Source: Vibrio sp. SS-MA-C1-2 (GTDB lineage Bacteria > Pseudomonadota > Gammaproteobacteria > Enterobacterales > Vibrionaceae). Taken from it: DNA of 64,000 nucleotides. The stretch is from contig NZ_CP090981.1 in NCBI RefSeq assembly GCF_021513135.1, positions 2,778,025 through 2,842,024 on the forward strand, given 5' to 3'. Below the pieces are notes generated by a model that had not been told where the DNA came from, ran no database searches, and worked only from the letters and a program-made list of their open reading frames with translations. Positions 34,578 through 43,914 of the stretch are shown here, in pieces; within the stretch, counting starts at the first letter, position 1; every line of letters begins with the position of its first letter. Position numbers and translations under genes: made by a program.

Positions 34578-34607
34578 TTGGTTTTAACTTAAATGAGTTA
34601 AAACCAA
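34578..34607 (+). other. Perfect 12-bp inverted repeat before the small cytochrome gene
   Basis: TTGGTTTTAACT, loop TAAATG, AGTTAAAACCAA. Not followed by a T tract, so either an mRNA hairpin between cistrons or an operator for separate expression of the small cytochrome. Confidence 0.65.
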
Positions 34608-34638
34608 TTACATGATAATAAATAGAAAGGAAAACATC

Positions 34639-35010
34639 ATGAAATTATTTAAACTACTTTTAGCTGCAGTACTATTCACCTCTTCATCTTTTGCGTTAGC
34701 GGCAGATTTACCCGATCCAGAGGGTAATAACCTAGCTAACTCTCACTTAGCCGAAGATGCAACTTGTGGCGGTCAGTGTCATGAAGGTGAAGATGTTTCT
34801 GAAGATTTAGTCTTTGAAACTGAAAGCTGCATCGATTGTCACGGTGATGTTGAAGAACTAGATGGTCCACAACATAACTTAGTACACAGAGAAGAAGAAG
34901 AGATGCAGTGTGCAAGCTGTCATCTTCCTCACGAAGAGTTTGATGTGAAAGAGAGCTGTTTAGATTGTCATGAAGAGACAGATGAGCAATTAAAAGGTTT
35001 TTACGACTAA
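34639..35010 (+). CDS. Small periplasmic c-type cytochrome, STC/CctA-like
   Basis: 123 aa from ATG 34639 (AAAGGAAAA decides it; an in-frame ATG at 34612 would put nine polar residues before the signal peptide). Signal peptide residues 1-21 (ending ALA). Three canonical motifs CIDCH, CASCH, CLDCH plus CGGQCH (a CX3CH) exactly where the first heme of the Shewanella small tetraheme cytochrome lies. Very acidic. Order and spacing otherwise match STC, the periplasmic shuttle between inner-membrane quinol dehydrogenase and MtrA. Last gene of the cluster. Confidence 0.85.
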   Translation: MKLFKLLLAAVLFTSSSFALAADLPDPEGNNLANSHLAEDATCGGQCHEGEDVSEDLVFETESCIDCHGDVEELDGPQHNLVHREEEEMQCASCHLPHEEFDVKESCLDCHEETDEQLKGFYD

Positions 35011-35018
35011 AACCTGTT

Positions 35019-35147
35019 TATACCCAAAGCAATTGGAGTTGCTAGTAGGCGGCAAAGTGAATAAGACCCCATGAGTATAGGTGTGCTATATGATTGGGGC
35101 GAATGAGCGACGCCAACAACCTAGCAACTTCAAGTAAGAAGAGGATA
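35019..35147 (+). repeat. Full-length ERIC element after the cytochrome cluster
   Basis: 129 bp with all blocks (AATTGGAGTTGCTAGTAGGC, CCCCATGAGTATAGG, ATGATTGGGGCGAATGAGC, AACTTCAAGTAAGAAG). It starts 8 bp after the small cytochrome stop codon. Confidence 0.93.
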
Positions 35148-35206
35148 TCCCCTTTTTATTTGGGTATACACCTACGTTAGCCTAGTATAAAAGCTAAGTA
35201 AAACAG

Positions 35207-35252
35207 ATCCTCAACGACTCATATGAAACAATAAAGTCGTTGGGGATTTTTT
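35207..35252 (+). terminator. Terminator of the cytochrome cluster
   Basis: ATCCTCAACGACT pairs with AGTCGTTGGGGAT, followed by TTTTTT, downstream of the ERIC element. It probably ends plus-strand transcription of the cluster. Confidence 0.75.
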
Positions 35253-35269
35253 ATGTCTGAATCCCAAAA

Positions 35270-35303
35270 ACAAAAAGGGCGCAACAGCCTAAACTATTGC
35301 GCC
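35270..35303 (-). terminator. Terminator of the opp operon
   Basis: GGCGCAA / TTGCGCC stem. On the minus strand it is followed by CTTTTTGTTTTTGGG, 90 bp beyond the oppF stop codon. Confidence 0.75.
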
Positions 35304-35393
35304 AAAAAGCCATGTCACAGGCTAAAGCTATTTAAGTTTTCAAACAATTACTTTAAATAATAAGTAATCAAACACAAAGGTTAAAAATAAGAA

Positions 35394-36383
35394 TTAAACG
35401 GTCACATTCAAACATGAGACCGCATGTTCTATTTGACCTTTCAGTTGCGGTTTATCAACTGAACAGTGTTCCGTCGCCACAGGACAGCGTGTTCTAAATA
35501 CACAACCTGATGGTGGGTTCATCGGTGACGGCAAATCACCTTCCAATAGTTCAATGTGCTTATTTCTTTCCAGTTTTGGATCAGGAATCGGCACCGCTGA
35601 CATCAAGGCTTTAGTATACGGGTGGCTTGGCTTAGCAAACAGTGCATCTTTCTCACCGAGTTCTACCGCATTGCCTAAATACATCACTAGTACACGATCA
35701 GAAATATGTTTAACAACAGAGAGATCATGGGCGATAAAGATTAAGCTTAACCCCATCTCTTCTTGCAGCTCTTGCAACAAGTTAACCACCTGCGCCTGAA
35801 TCGATACATCAAGCGCTGATACTGGCTCATCACAGATAACCAATTTAGGCTCAAGGATAAGTGCACGAGCAATCCCAATACGCTGACACTGACCACCTGA
35901 GAATTCATGAGGATAACGGTTGATCACGTTAGGCAATAGACCTACTCGTGCCATCATCTTTTGCACACGCTCTTTTACCGTATCTTTTGATAATTCAGGA
36001 TAAAAAGTCTTAAGAGGCTCAGCAATAATGTCCCCCACCGTCATACGTGGGTTTAGAGAGGCTAAAGGATCTTGGAAAATCATCTGAATCTCTTTACGCT
36101 TCTCACGTAAACTGTTTGGATCTAGTTTGGTCAAGTCTTGGCCTAACCATGCAATGCTGCCAGCAGTTGCTTCAACTAAACCAATGACCGCACGGGCAAA
36201 AGTAGATTTACCACAACCTGACTCACCCACCACACCCAGTGTTTCGCCTTCATAAAGCTTGATATCAACCCCATCAACCGCTTTAAGCATTGTTGGCTTA
36301 CTCCAAGGCCATGCAGACTTACTTGGAATACTAAAGTGGACTTTTAACTGTTCAATATCTAATAATAATTTTTTCTGTTCCAT
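35394..36383 (-). CDS. oppF: Oligopeptide ABC transporter ATPase OppF
   Basis: 329 aa from the ATG at 36383, which shares one base with the oppD stop (TAATG); a longer in-frame start would overlap oppD by 28 bp and add no homology. Walker [10 protein letters not shown], signature [15 protein letters not shown], Walker [13 protein letters not shown], and the C-terminal [11 protein letters not shown] cluster-type region of peptide transporter ATPases. Colinear with E. coli OppF (334 aa). Energises peptide uptake with OppD on the cytoplasmic side. Confidence 0.95.
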   Translation of the reverse strand: MEQKKLLLDIEQLKVHFSIPSKSAWPWSKPTMLKAVDGVDIKLYEGETLGVVGESGCGKSTFARAVIGLVEATAGSIAWLGQDLTKLDPNSLREKRKEIQMIFQDPLASLNPRMTVGDIIAEPLKTFYPELSKDTVKERVQKMMARVGLLPNVINRYPHEFSGGQCQRIGIARALILEPKLVICDEPVSALDVSIQAQVVNLLQELQEEMGLSLIFIAHDLSVVKHISDRVLVMYLGNAVELGEKDALFAKPSHPYTKALMSAVPIPDPKLERNKHIELLEGDLPSPMNPPSGCVFRTRCPVATEHCSVDKPQLKGQIEHAVSCLNVTV

Positions 36384-37348
36384 TACCACGTCCCCTGATC
36401 TGAAAAACATGCACGTAAACGACCTTTCGAGAACTCTTCTAGCTTAGGTGGCGCTAACTTACACTCTGGCATTGCACGCTGACAACGCTCTTGGAACGGA
36501 CAGCCTGGAGGCAGACGAAGCATATTCGGTGGATTACCAGCTATCGTTGGTAACACTTCACCTTCAGTATCAAGACGAGGGATCGATTTCAATAGACCTT
36601 CTGTATACGGATGACTTGGCTGATAGAAAATTTCTTCAACTGTACCGTACTCCATGGTACGCCCCGCATACATCACCAAGACTTTGTCACAACTACCTGC
36701 TACCACACCCAAGTCATGGGTAATCATGATAATCGCAGTATTAAAATCTTTTTTCAGATCATTGAGAAGTTCCATAATCTGAGCTTGAATCGTTACATCC
36801 AATGCCGTTGTTGGTTCATCAGCAATCAGTAGTTTTGGACGACAAAGTAGCGCCATTGCAATCATTACTCGTTGACGCATACCACCAGAAAACTCATGAG
36901 GATACATATTGATACGACTGCGCGCTTCAGGGATCTTCACCGCATCTAACATACGGATAGACTCTTCTAACGCTTCTGATTTACTCATCCCTTTATGTAA
37001 CATCAGGACTTCGCAAAGCTGATCACTGATCTTCATATAAGGGTTTAATGAGGTCATCGGATCTTGGAAAATCATCGCTATCTGTTCAGCACGAACACTG
37101 TTTAGCTCTTTTTCAGGCAGATTTAATATCTCTTTACCTTCAAACTTAGCACTACCTTTGATAATGCCGTTTTTCGCTAAAAGCCCCATGATGGAGAAAA
37201 CCGTTTGGCTCTTACCTGAACCTGATTCGCCCACGATACCTAATGTTTCACCTTGATTTAAGGCAAAGTTCAAATCATTAACTGCAGTAACCGTACCATC
37301 AGCAACTTTAAATTCGACACGCAGATCTTTTACTTCTAATAGACTCAT
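36383..37348 (-). CDS. oppD: Oligopeptide ABC transporter ATPase OppD
   Basis: 321 aa (E. coli OppD 337 aa). Walker A GESGSGKSQ, signature FSGGMRQRVMIAMAL, Walker B LLIADEPTTALD, and the Cys-rich C terminus (GCPFQERCQRAMPEC) that in this family binds an Fe-S cluster. Co-translated with oppF through a TAATG overlap; 12 bp after oppC. Confidence 0.95.
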   Translation of the reverse strand: MSLLEVKDLRVEFKVADGTVTAVNDLNFALNQGETLGIVGESGSGKSQTVFSIMGLLAKNGIIKGSAKFEGKEILNLPEKELNSVRAEQIAMIFQDPMTSLNPYMKISDQLCEVLMLHKGMSKSEALEESIRMLDAVKIPEARSRINMYPHEFSGGMRQRVMIAMALLCRPKLLIADEPTTALDVTIQAQIMELLNDLKKDFNTAIIMITHDLGVVAGSCDKVLVMYAGRTMEYGTVEEIFYQPSHPYTEGLLKSIPRLDTEGEVLPTIAGNPPNMLRLPPGCPFQERCQRAMPECKLAPPKLEEFSKGRLRACFSDQGTW

Positions 37349-37360
37349 TTTTATTCTTCC

Positions 37361-38269
37361 TTATCGGTCTTTAGGATCTAGGGCGTCACGTAATCCGTCA
37401 CCCACATAGTTAAAGCAGAACAGTGTTACCACCATAAACAGAGCTGGGAATAGTAGCTGCCAAATTGCAACTTCCATTGTGTTTGCACCCTCTTGTAACA
37501 GTGCGCCCCAACTTGTCATCGGCTCTTGAACACCAAGACCTAAGAAGCTTAAAAATGATTCAGTTAAAATCATGCTTGGGATAAGTAGCGTTGAGTAAAC
37601 CGCAACAATACCCAATACGTTTGGAACGATATGACGAACAATAATATTCTTACGGCTCACACCACACACATATGCGGCTTCGATAAACTCTTTGCTACGC
37701 AAGCTCAAGGTTTGTCCGCGAACAATACGCGCCATATCAAGCCAAGATATTGCACCAATCGCAACGAAAATCAGCATGATATTACGACCAAAGATCGTCA
37801 CCAATACGATAACAAAGAACATAAATGGAATGGAGTATAAAATCTCAAGGAAACGCATCATCACGCGGTCAGTACGACCACCAATAAAACCAGACGTTGC
37901 ACCATATAAAGTACCAATCACAACCGCAACTAGTGCGCCCATGATACCAACCATTAATGAGATACGACCACCAATAAGAGTACGGACAAATAGATCTCGA
38001 CCTAATGAATCCGTACCGAAATAGTGCCCACTTTCAATTGCAGGTGCGGCATGCATGGCATACCAATCGGTATCATCATAAGCAAATTGTGACACCATTG
38101 GGCCAAAAATAACGGCCAAAATAATAATTGATAATATAAATAGGCTGGTCATCGCCGCACGGTTTTTACTAAAACGGCTACGAGCATCCTGCCATAAACT
38201 ACGGCCTTCAATCTCTAACTGCCCAGAAAAGTTTTCTAGAGCATCAACATTTTCTTTATTCGTTAACAT
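37361..38269 (-). CDS. oppC: Oligopeptide ABC transporter permease OppC
   Basis: 302 aa, identical in length to E. coli OppC. N-terminal cytoplasmic helix then TM1 (MTSLFILSIIILAVIFGPMV), the FGTDSLGRDLFVR motif typical of DppC/OppC permeases, and the EAA loop (EAAYVCGVSRKNIIVRHIVP) that contacts the ATPases. 15 bp after oppB. Confidence 0.95.
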   Translation of the reverse strand: MLTNKENVDALENFSGQLEIEGRSLWQDARSRFSKNRAAMTSLFILSIIILAVIFGPMVSQFAYDDTDWYAMHAAPAIESGHYFGTDSLGRDLFVRTLIGGRISLMVGIMGALVAVVIGTLYGATSGFIGGRTDRVMMRFLEILYSIPFMFFVIVLVTIFGRNIMLIFVAIGAISWLDMARIVRGQTLSLRSKEFIEAAYVCGVSRKNIIVRHIVPNVLGIVAVYSTLLIPSMILTESFLSFLGLGVQEPMTSWGALLQEGANTMEVAIWQLLFPALFMVVTLFCFNYVGDGLRDALDPKDR

Positions 38270-38284
38270 GTTTGTACTCCTGAA

Positions 38285-39205
38285 TTAGTAACGGATCTTC
38301 GGATCGATATACGCTAATAAAATATCGACAATCGCATTAAAGATAATAGTCAATGTACCGATAAGAATCGTAATACCTAATACCAGTGAGTAGTCACGGT
38401 TAAATGCTGCGTTAACGAACAGTTTACCAATACCCGGTAAGCCAAAAATTGTTTCGATAACGACAGAACCGGTAATGATACCAACAAATGCAGGCCCCAT
38501 ATAAGAGACAACAGGAAGCAGTGCTGGTTTAAGTGCATGCTTTAAAACGATATAACGATAACTCAAACCTTTCGCACGAGCAGTTCGGATAAAGTTACTG
38601 TTCAAGGTTTCAATCATGCTACCACGGGTAATACGAGCAAACGTTGCAACGTAAAGCAGAGACATCCCGATCATAGGAAGTAGCATATATTTTAAGCTAC
38701 CATCATTCCAGCCACCCGCAGGCAACCACCCTAACTTAATTGAGAAGATATAGATCAGTGTCGGGGCAAGAACAAACGACGGCATAACAACCCCAGCCAT
38801 CGCGGTGGACATCACCGTATAGTCTATCCAAGTATTTTGCCTCAATGCGGCAATGGTTCCGACGGTTACCCCCATGATGACGGTAAAGAAGAAGGCAGTG
38901 AAACCAATTTTTGCTGAAACAGGAAGAGCCGCAGAAACTAGCTCATTGACGGTAAAGTCTTTATATTTAAAAGAAGGCCCTAAATCACCTTGTAATAAAT
39001 TACCAATATAAGTTAGATATTGCTCTGATACTGGCTTATCTAGGCCGTATTTAGCATTAATATTTTCCATTACTGCCGGAGGTAAAGGGCGCTCTGAAGA
39101 GAATGGGTTGCCCGGCGCAAATCTCATCAAGAAAAATGAAATTGTGATTAAAACCAATAAAGTCGGTATTGCCTCCAATATCCGTCTGGCTAAAAATTTA
39201 AACAT
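38285..39205 (-). CDS. oppB: Oligopeptide ABC transporter permease OppB
   Basis: 306 aa, the E. coli OppB length. Starts MFKFLARRILEAIPTLLVLI as the family does. Has RFAPGNPF, the periplasmic loop, and the EAA loop RTARAKGLSYRYIVLKHALK. Forms the inner-membrane channel with OppC. Separated from oppA by 327 bp that contain an ERIC element. Confidence 0.95.
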   Translation of the reverse strand: MFKFLARRILEAIPTLLVLITISFFLMRFAPGNPFSSERPLPPAVMENINAKYGLDKPVSEQYLTYIGNLLQGDLGPSFKYKDFTVNELVSAALPVSAKIGFTAFFFTVIMGVTVGTIAALRQNTWIDYTVMSTAMAGVVMPSFVLAPTLIYIFSIKLGWLPAGGWNDGSLKYMLLPMIGMSLLYVATFARITRGSMIETLNSNFIRTARAKGLSYRYIVLKHALKPALLPVVSYMGPAFVGIITGSVVIETIFGLPGIGKLFVNAAFNRDYSLVLGITILIGTLTIIFNAIVDILLAYIDPKIRY

Positions 39206-39341
39206 AGTTGATTTCCATTTCGGTAGTCTGTGACATTAGATAGGTAATCGAGTCACTGCAATGGGCAATGAGCTCGTTACCTTTATTCGTATTTTTTAGT
39301 GATCTTTTAATTTGTATATATTTTCATATATAACTTCGTAT

Positions 39342-39470
39342 ATATACTCTTCATACTTGAAGTCGCTAGGTTGTTGGCTGCACTCGTTCGCCCCAATCAT
39401 ATAGTACTCCTATACTCATGGGGCCTCACTCATTTGCCGCCTACTAGCAACTCCAATTATTTTAGGTATA
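39342..39470 (-). repeat. Full-length ERIC element between oppA and oppB
   Basis: 129 bp in reverse orientation: TATACTCTTCATACTTGAAG at the left, CGCCCCAATCATATAGTACT and TACTCATGGGGCCTC in the centre, CCAATTATTTTAGGTATA at the right. The only notable feature of the oppA-oppB gap. Confidence 0.93.
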
Positions 39471-39532
39471 GGTTTATTTATATTCGTTAACCTAACCTCA
39501 TAAAATAAGTTAGGTTAACGTAAGTTACCTAT

Positions 39533-41164
39533 TTATTTAGCAACGAAATAAAGATCTTTAGAATAGATGTTATCTTGTGCGTTGTTATACGGGTAGCCAC
39601 CTAATTCAGGGTTAACTAAACGTGCTTGCACATAGTGGTAGATTGGTGCGATTGGCATATCAGCAGCAAGTACTGTTTCAGCTTCTGCATAAAGCGCACT
39701 ACGCTCAGCTTCACTGGTCGAATCTTGCGCACGGCTCATGATTGAATCATAAGCTTCGCTCACATACTTACCATCGTTATTACTGTTGTTGCTCTGCATT
39801 AATGATAAGAAAGTCGATGCTTCGTTGTAATCACCACACCAGCCAGCACGCGTCACATCAAAATCACCTGAACGACGAGTTTCTAGGAAAGTTTTCCACT
39901 CTTGGTTTTCTAGGTTAACTTTAACGTTCACACCTTTTTTATACATAGATGCGATAGCAACAGCAATCTTCTTGTGATTCTCACTGGTGTTATAAAGCAG
40001 TGTGAACTCTAATGGGTTATCTTCACCAAAACCAGCTTCAGCAAGTAGACGTTTCGCTTCCGCAGTACGCTCTTTCTGAGTCATCTCTGAGTATGGTGCT
40101 GGGTGTACTTCTAAACCCGCTACCTTCTGGTGAGCAAAGTTATAAGCTGGAAGGTCACCTTTACCGATAACGAACTTAGTTAAGATTTCACGGTCGATAG
40201 CATAAGATAATGCTTGGCGAACACGAACATCATCAAATGGTTTCTTCTGTAAGTTGAAACCGTAATAGTATGAACATAGGTAAGGCGTGATTTTTAACTT
40301 GTCAGCCTCATCTTTTCTTAGACGTTTGATATGCTCATTTGGAATTTCATAAGTAATATCGATTTCGCCCGCTAAGAAACGGTTCATCTCTGCAACTTGG
40401 TTTTCAATCGGTAAGTACGTTAACTTAGTGATAACTGTATTTTCAGCATCCCAGTAGTTTTCGTTTGGCATCATGACGATACGCTCATTCACGACCCACT
40501 TGTCCATTTTGAATGCGCCATTACCCACATAGTGCTCAGGAGACGTCCACTTATCGCCAAACTTCTCTACTGTTCCTTTATGAACTGGCATCATTGTTGT
40601 GTGCGCTGTCATAGAAACAAAGTAAGGGATCGCTTTTTCTAATTGAATTTCTAGGGTGTAATCATCTGTCGCTTTAACACCTAGCGTGTTCTTATCTGCT
40701 TTACCCGCAATGATATCTGTTGCACCAACCATGGTGGTCATTTCTAGATACCAAGAGTATGGAGATGCGGTATTTGGATCAACTGCACGCTGAAAACTGT
40801 AAACAAAATCGTGAGCGGTAACAGGATCACCATTAGACCATTTCGCATCTTTACGTAGGTGGAATACAAAATGCTTGTTATCTTCCGTTTCCCAAGATGC
40901 CGCAACACCAGGAACAACATTACCGTCAGCATCTTGAGTTGCAAGACCTTCCATTAAGTCACGAATAACGTTTGACTCTGGCACACCTTCTGTTTTATGC
41001 GGGTCAAGTGAAGCAACTTCAGTACCGTTACCACGAACAAGTTCTTGGTCTGCGGCTAATTTGGTGCCTTCTGGAATAGTGGCAGCAATTGCGTTTGCGC
41101 TGATTGCTGAAACGGTAAGTCCAGCCGCTAAAAGTAGCGTCTGAGTAATCTTATTTTTTTTCAT
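39533..41164 (-). CDS. oppA: Periplasmic oligopeptide-binding protein OppA
   Basis: 543 aa from the ATG at 41164, the same length as E. coli OppA; TAGGAGC with 7-base spacing supports this start over an in-frame upstream ATG at 41206. Signal peptide to about residue 27 (ANAIAA). SBP family 5 features: LRKDAKWSNGDPVTAHDFVYS near residue 90 and VRQALSYAIDREIL near residue 300. Captures peptides and delivers them to OppBC. First gene of the operon; long 5' leader. Confidence 0.95.
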   Translation of the reverse strand: MKKNKITQTLLLAAGLTVSAISANAIAATIPEGTKLAADQELVRGNGTEVASLDPHKTEGVPESNVIRDLMEGLATQDADGNVVPGVAASWETEDNKHFVFHLRKDAKWSNGDPVTAHDFVYSFQRAVDPNTASPYSWYLEMTTMVGATDIIAGKADKNTLGVKATDDYTLEIQLEKAIPYFVSMTAHTTMMPVHKGTVEKFGDKWTSPEHYVGNGAFKMDKWVVNERIVMMPNENYWDAENTVITKLTYLPIENQVAEMNRFLAGEIDITYEIPNEHIKRLRKDEADKLKITPYLCSYYYGFNLQKKPFDDVRVRQALSYAIDREILTKFVIGKGDLPAYNFAHQKVAGLEVHPAPYSEMTQKERTAEAKRLLAEAGFGEDNPLEFTLLYNTSENHKKIAVAIASMYKKGVNVKVNLENQEWKTFLETRRSGDFDVTRAGWCGDYNEASTFLSLMQSNNSNNDGKYVSEAYDSIMSRAQDSTSEAERSALYAEAETVLAADMPIAPIYHYVQARLVNPELGGYPYNNAQDNIYSKDLYFVAK

Positions 41165-41600
41165 TGTGTTTGCTCCTATCTCTAAATTTATTGCTTCCTG
41201 CATCACCGATTTAAATTTTTATTCTGTTATCGAATCGATGATAGTGCTGAAACATTACCAGTTAATGGCTTAAGTTGCTACATAATCACAACAAAAAGAA
41301 ATAAAAAACCTAACGAATTGAAAATAACAGAGTAATTCGCTAGATAAAAACAACAAAACACAATATATCGCTAATTTATTAATATCATTGAGATTTAAAC
41401 GCTAAATTTCATATTTAATTCTCCAAAAAAACCACAAATTCGTCTAATCAATACTATTTTTGTGATGTTTAGCACTATTTATTGCTCAATAAATAGTCTT
41501 TAATGCTGCCAGATCACCTTACTTGTGAGATTATTGTTAAGATCAAGCGTTAAATATTTACAAAGTATTTAGTTATTCATATTCAGAATTATTTTCAGAC
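41165..41600 (-). promoter_or_regulatory. Long upstream region of oppA
   Basis: More than 400 bp of AT-rich sequence between the moa terminator and oppA. No ORF or ERIC copy. The Shine-Dalgarno to ATG spacer is the A/C-rich AAACACA, the kind of site that GcvB sRNA pairs with in enterobacterial oppA; GcvB control is an inference. Confidence 0.35.
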
Positions 41601-41628
41601 ATAAAAAAAGCCTCATAATGAGGCTTTA
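41601..41628 (-). terminator. Terminator of the moaACDE operon
   Basis: AAAGCCTCA / TGAGGCTTT, 3-base loop, with a seven-T run on the minus strand, about 70 bp after moaE. Confidence 0.85.
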
Positions 41629-41698
41629 ATATCAATAATAATTATCCATATATATGCATAACGATTCACTATTTATCTTGAAGAATAAATGACTATTT

Positions 41699-42145
41699 CT
41701 ATTTTTTCCAACGCTCGGCAGCTTGGTCATCACTATCTTTCGCTTCAACCCAGCGACTGCCTTCAGAGATGCGTTCTTTTTTCCAAAATGGCGCGCGAGT
41801 TTTAAGGTAATCCATAATAAACTCACAAGCAGCAAAAGCCGCATCTCGATGAGCGCTTGATATACCCACAAAAACAATTTGATCGCCTAAATCGAGATCA
41901 CCGACTCGATGGATAACACGTGTTTCAAGCAATGGCCAACGTTTCTCAGCTTCGATTACAATCTCTTCTAAAGCTTTTTCCGTCATTCCCGGATAATGCT
42001 CTAAACGCATCCCTTTAACGTCGTCACCTTGATTAAAATCTCGGACTTTGCCGACAAAGGTAACCACAGCACCAACACTGTTGCTGTCTGCCAGACGTTG
42101 ATATTCATCAGCAATAAAAAAATCGTGTTCTTGAACTGAAATCAT
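41699..42145 (-). CDS. moaE: Molybdopterin synthase catalytic subunit
   Basis: 148 aa from ATG 42145, one base after the moaD stop; an in-frame upstream start would overlap moaD. Converts cyclic pyranopterin monophosphate to molybdopterin with MoaD thiocarboxylate. Visible: FVGKVRDFNQGDDVKGMRLEHYPGM near residue 30, the HRVGDLDLGD and VGISSAHRDAAFAACEF segments, and the C-terminal PFWKKE with the active-site Lys. Colinear with E. coli MoaE (150 aa). Confidence 0.95.
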   Translation of the reverse strand: MISVQEHDFFIADEYQRLADSNSVGAVVTFVGKVRDFNQGDDVKGMRLEHYPGMTEKALEEIVIEAEKRWPLLETRVIHRVGDLDLGDQIVFVGISSAHRDAAFAACEFIMDYLKTRAPFWKKERISEGSRWVEAKDSDDQAAERWKK

Positions 42146-42146
42146 T

Positions 42147-42392
42147 TTAGCCTCCAGTGACAGGCGGAAAGAAAGCCACTTCATCACCAGACTTAATTTC
42201 AGCCTCTAATGGGCTAATCGTCTGATTGATAGCAACCAGTAATTTCCCGCTCTCTAATGCTAACTGCCATTTATCACCACGAGCGGCTAACGCTTCACGT
42301 AATTCATTGGCGGTGTTGTAAGTTGCATCCACTTCAAGACTATCGCAGCCTACCATCTCTTTTACTTGAGCAAAAAATAGAACTTTAATCAT
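42147..42392 (-). CDS. moaD: Molybdopterin synthase sulfur carrier subunit
   Basis: 81 aa ubiquitin-fold protein ending PPVTGG; the C-terminal Gly-Gly is adenylated then thiocarboxylated (by MoeB). MoaD length and fold pattern ([16 protein letters not shown] start). Overlaps moaC by 4 bp (ATGA) and precedes moaE by one base. Confidence 0.95.
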   Translation of the reverse strand: MIKVLFFAQVKEMVGCDSLEVDATYNTANELREALAARGDKWQLALESGKLLVAINQTISPLEAEIKSGDEVAFFPPVTGG

Positions 42393-42874
42393 GACTCAAC
42401 CTTAAAATGACCTGACTTACCACCTAACTTTTCAAGCAATCTCACTTGCTCAATCACCATATCTTTTTGCACGGCTTTACACATATCATAAATCGTCAAC
42501 GCCGCAACAGAAGCGGCTGTTAATGCTTCCATCTCAACACCCGTTTTACCCGCTAATTTACAGAGTGATTCAATACGCACTTTATTCTGTTCAGGAAGCG
42601 CTTCTAATTTCACTTCCACTTTAGAAAGTAATAAAGGATGGCATAACGGAATCAAATCCCATGTTCGTTTTGCCGCTTGAATCCCAGCAATACGAGCAGT
42701 AGCAAAGACATCACCTTTATGGTGGCTACCTGAAGTAATCAGAGTGAGAGTCTCTTCTGACATTGAAACGTAAGCTTCTGCACGTGCTTCGCGTACGGTT
42801 TCTGTTTTACCAGAAACATCAACCATGTTCGCTTCACCTGAAGCATTGATATGAGTAAATTGTTGTTCGCTCAT
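42389..42874 (-). CDS. moaC: Cyclic pyranopterin monophosphate synthase accessory protein
   Basis: 161 aa, as E. coli MoaC. Second step of Moco synthesis. Motifs [18 protein letters not shown] near the N terminus, [20 protein letters not shown] and [23 protein letters not shown] with the catalytic KxxDM neighbourhood. The moaB gene found between moaA and moaC in E. coli is absent here. Confidence 0.96.
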   Translation of the reverse strand: MSEQQFTHINASGEANMVDVSGKTETVREARAEAYVSMSEETLTLITSGSHHKGDVFATARIAGIQAAKRTWDLIPLCHPLLLSKVEVKLEALPEQNKVRIESLCKLAGKTGVEMEALTAASVAALTIYDMCKAVQKDMVIEQVRLLEKLGGKSGHFKVES

Positions 42875-42911
42875 TATTCTATTAATCCTAAATAAACCGA
42901 TTTATTAACTG

Positions 42912-43898
42912 TTAGCCGCCAATTGATGCTAAATGAGGGGTAATGCCTGAGTCACCATCGTGTAAGTGGTGAGTCTCTTCTTTATTTAACAATTGTTGGT
43001 TAATACGGGCAATCAACTCATCACGCTGATTATCATGCTCTAGCAGGTCACGTAATTCCACGCCATGATCACCAAATAAGCACATATGTAGCTTACCTTT
43101 CGCTGAGATACGAAGGCGATTACAGCTCTGACAGAAGTTCTTTTCATACGGCATAATTAAGCCGATCTCACCCATATAGTCTGGATGATAAAAGACTTGA
43201 GCGGGTCCATCATTACTGGCTTTAGTTTTCAATAACCAACCATTAGCAATTAAATGATTACGAATTGCCACACCGGATTGATGGTGATTCTTAAACAGAT
43301 CATTCATTTCACCCGTTTGCATTAACTCAATAAAACGAAGCTGAATTGGGCGTGTTTTAATCCAGTTCAAAAATAGAGGGAGTTCCTGCGAATTAAGATC
43401 TTTAAGTAGTACTGTATTAACCTTAACCTGTTCATAGCCCGCATCAAATGCCGCATCAATACCACTCATTACCTGATTGAAAATATTTTCACCCGTAATT
43501 TGATAGAACATTTTAGGATCAAGGCTATCGACACTCACGTTAACATTGGTTAGACCCGCGTCTTTCCACTCATGAATGTGCTTCGCCATACGGTAACCAT
43601 TGGTCGTAGTAGCAACTTTTTTAATCCCTTCTTGATTAGCGACAGTTTCGATAATCTCGGTAAAATCGCGACGTAGACTCGGTTCTCCGCCAGTGATGCG
43701 GATCTTATCTGTACCACAATGGGCAAATGCAGAGGCAACGCGACGAATTTCATCTAATGAGAGAAATTTAGGACGTTGACCTTCAGGTCGGTACCCATCT
43801 GGTAAACAGTAGGTACATTTAAAGTTACACACATCGGTAACAGAGAGTCGCAAGTAATAAAACTTACGATTAAAATTATCTTCAAATTGTTGCGCCAT
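42912..43898 (-). CDS. moaA: GTP 3',8-cyclase (radical SAM)
   Basis: 328 aa from ATG 43898; GGAAAGG nine bases upstream sets this start (an in-frame TTG at 43913 overlaps that site). First step of molybdenum cofactor synthesis. N-terminal radical-SAM cluster [11 protein letters not shown] motif [12 protein letters not shown], the C-terminal second cluster [10 protein letters not shown]...CLFG, and the terminal Gly-Gly (SIGG) that MoaA requires. Located downstream of a Moco riboswitch. Confidence 0.96.
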   Translation of the reverse strand: MAQQFEDNFNRKFYYLRLSVTDVCNFKCTYCLPDGYRPEGQRPKFLSLDEIRRVASAFAHCGTDKIRITGGEPSLRRDFTEIIETVANQEGIKKVATTTNGYRMAKHIHEWKDAGLTNVNVSVDSLDPKMFYQITGENIFNQVMSGIDAAFDAGYEQVKVNTVLLKDLNSQELPLFLNWIKTRPIQLRFIELMQTGEMNDLFKNHHQSGVAIRNHLIANGWLLKTKASNDGPAQVFYHPDYMGEIGLIMPYEKNFCQSCNRLRISAKGKLHMCLFGDHGVELRDLLEHDNQRDELIARINQQLLNKEETHHLHDGDSGITPHLASIGG

Positions 43899-43914
43899 GG
43901 AACACCTTTCCAAA

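Noticed and set aside
27111-35010. Reading the cluster as a DMSO reductase (DmsEFAB) or nitrite reductase (Nrf) operon
   Set aside because: No molybdopterin catalytic subunit, no NrfA-type pentaheme nitrite reductase and no NrfD-type protein are present, whereas a surface decaheme lipoprotein is.
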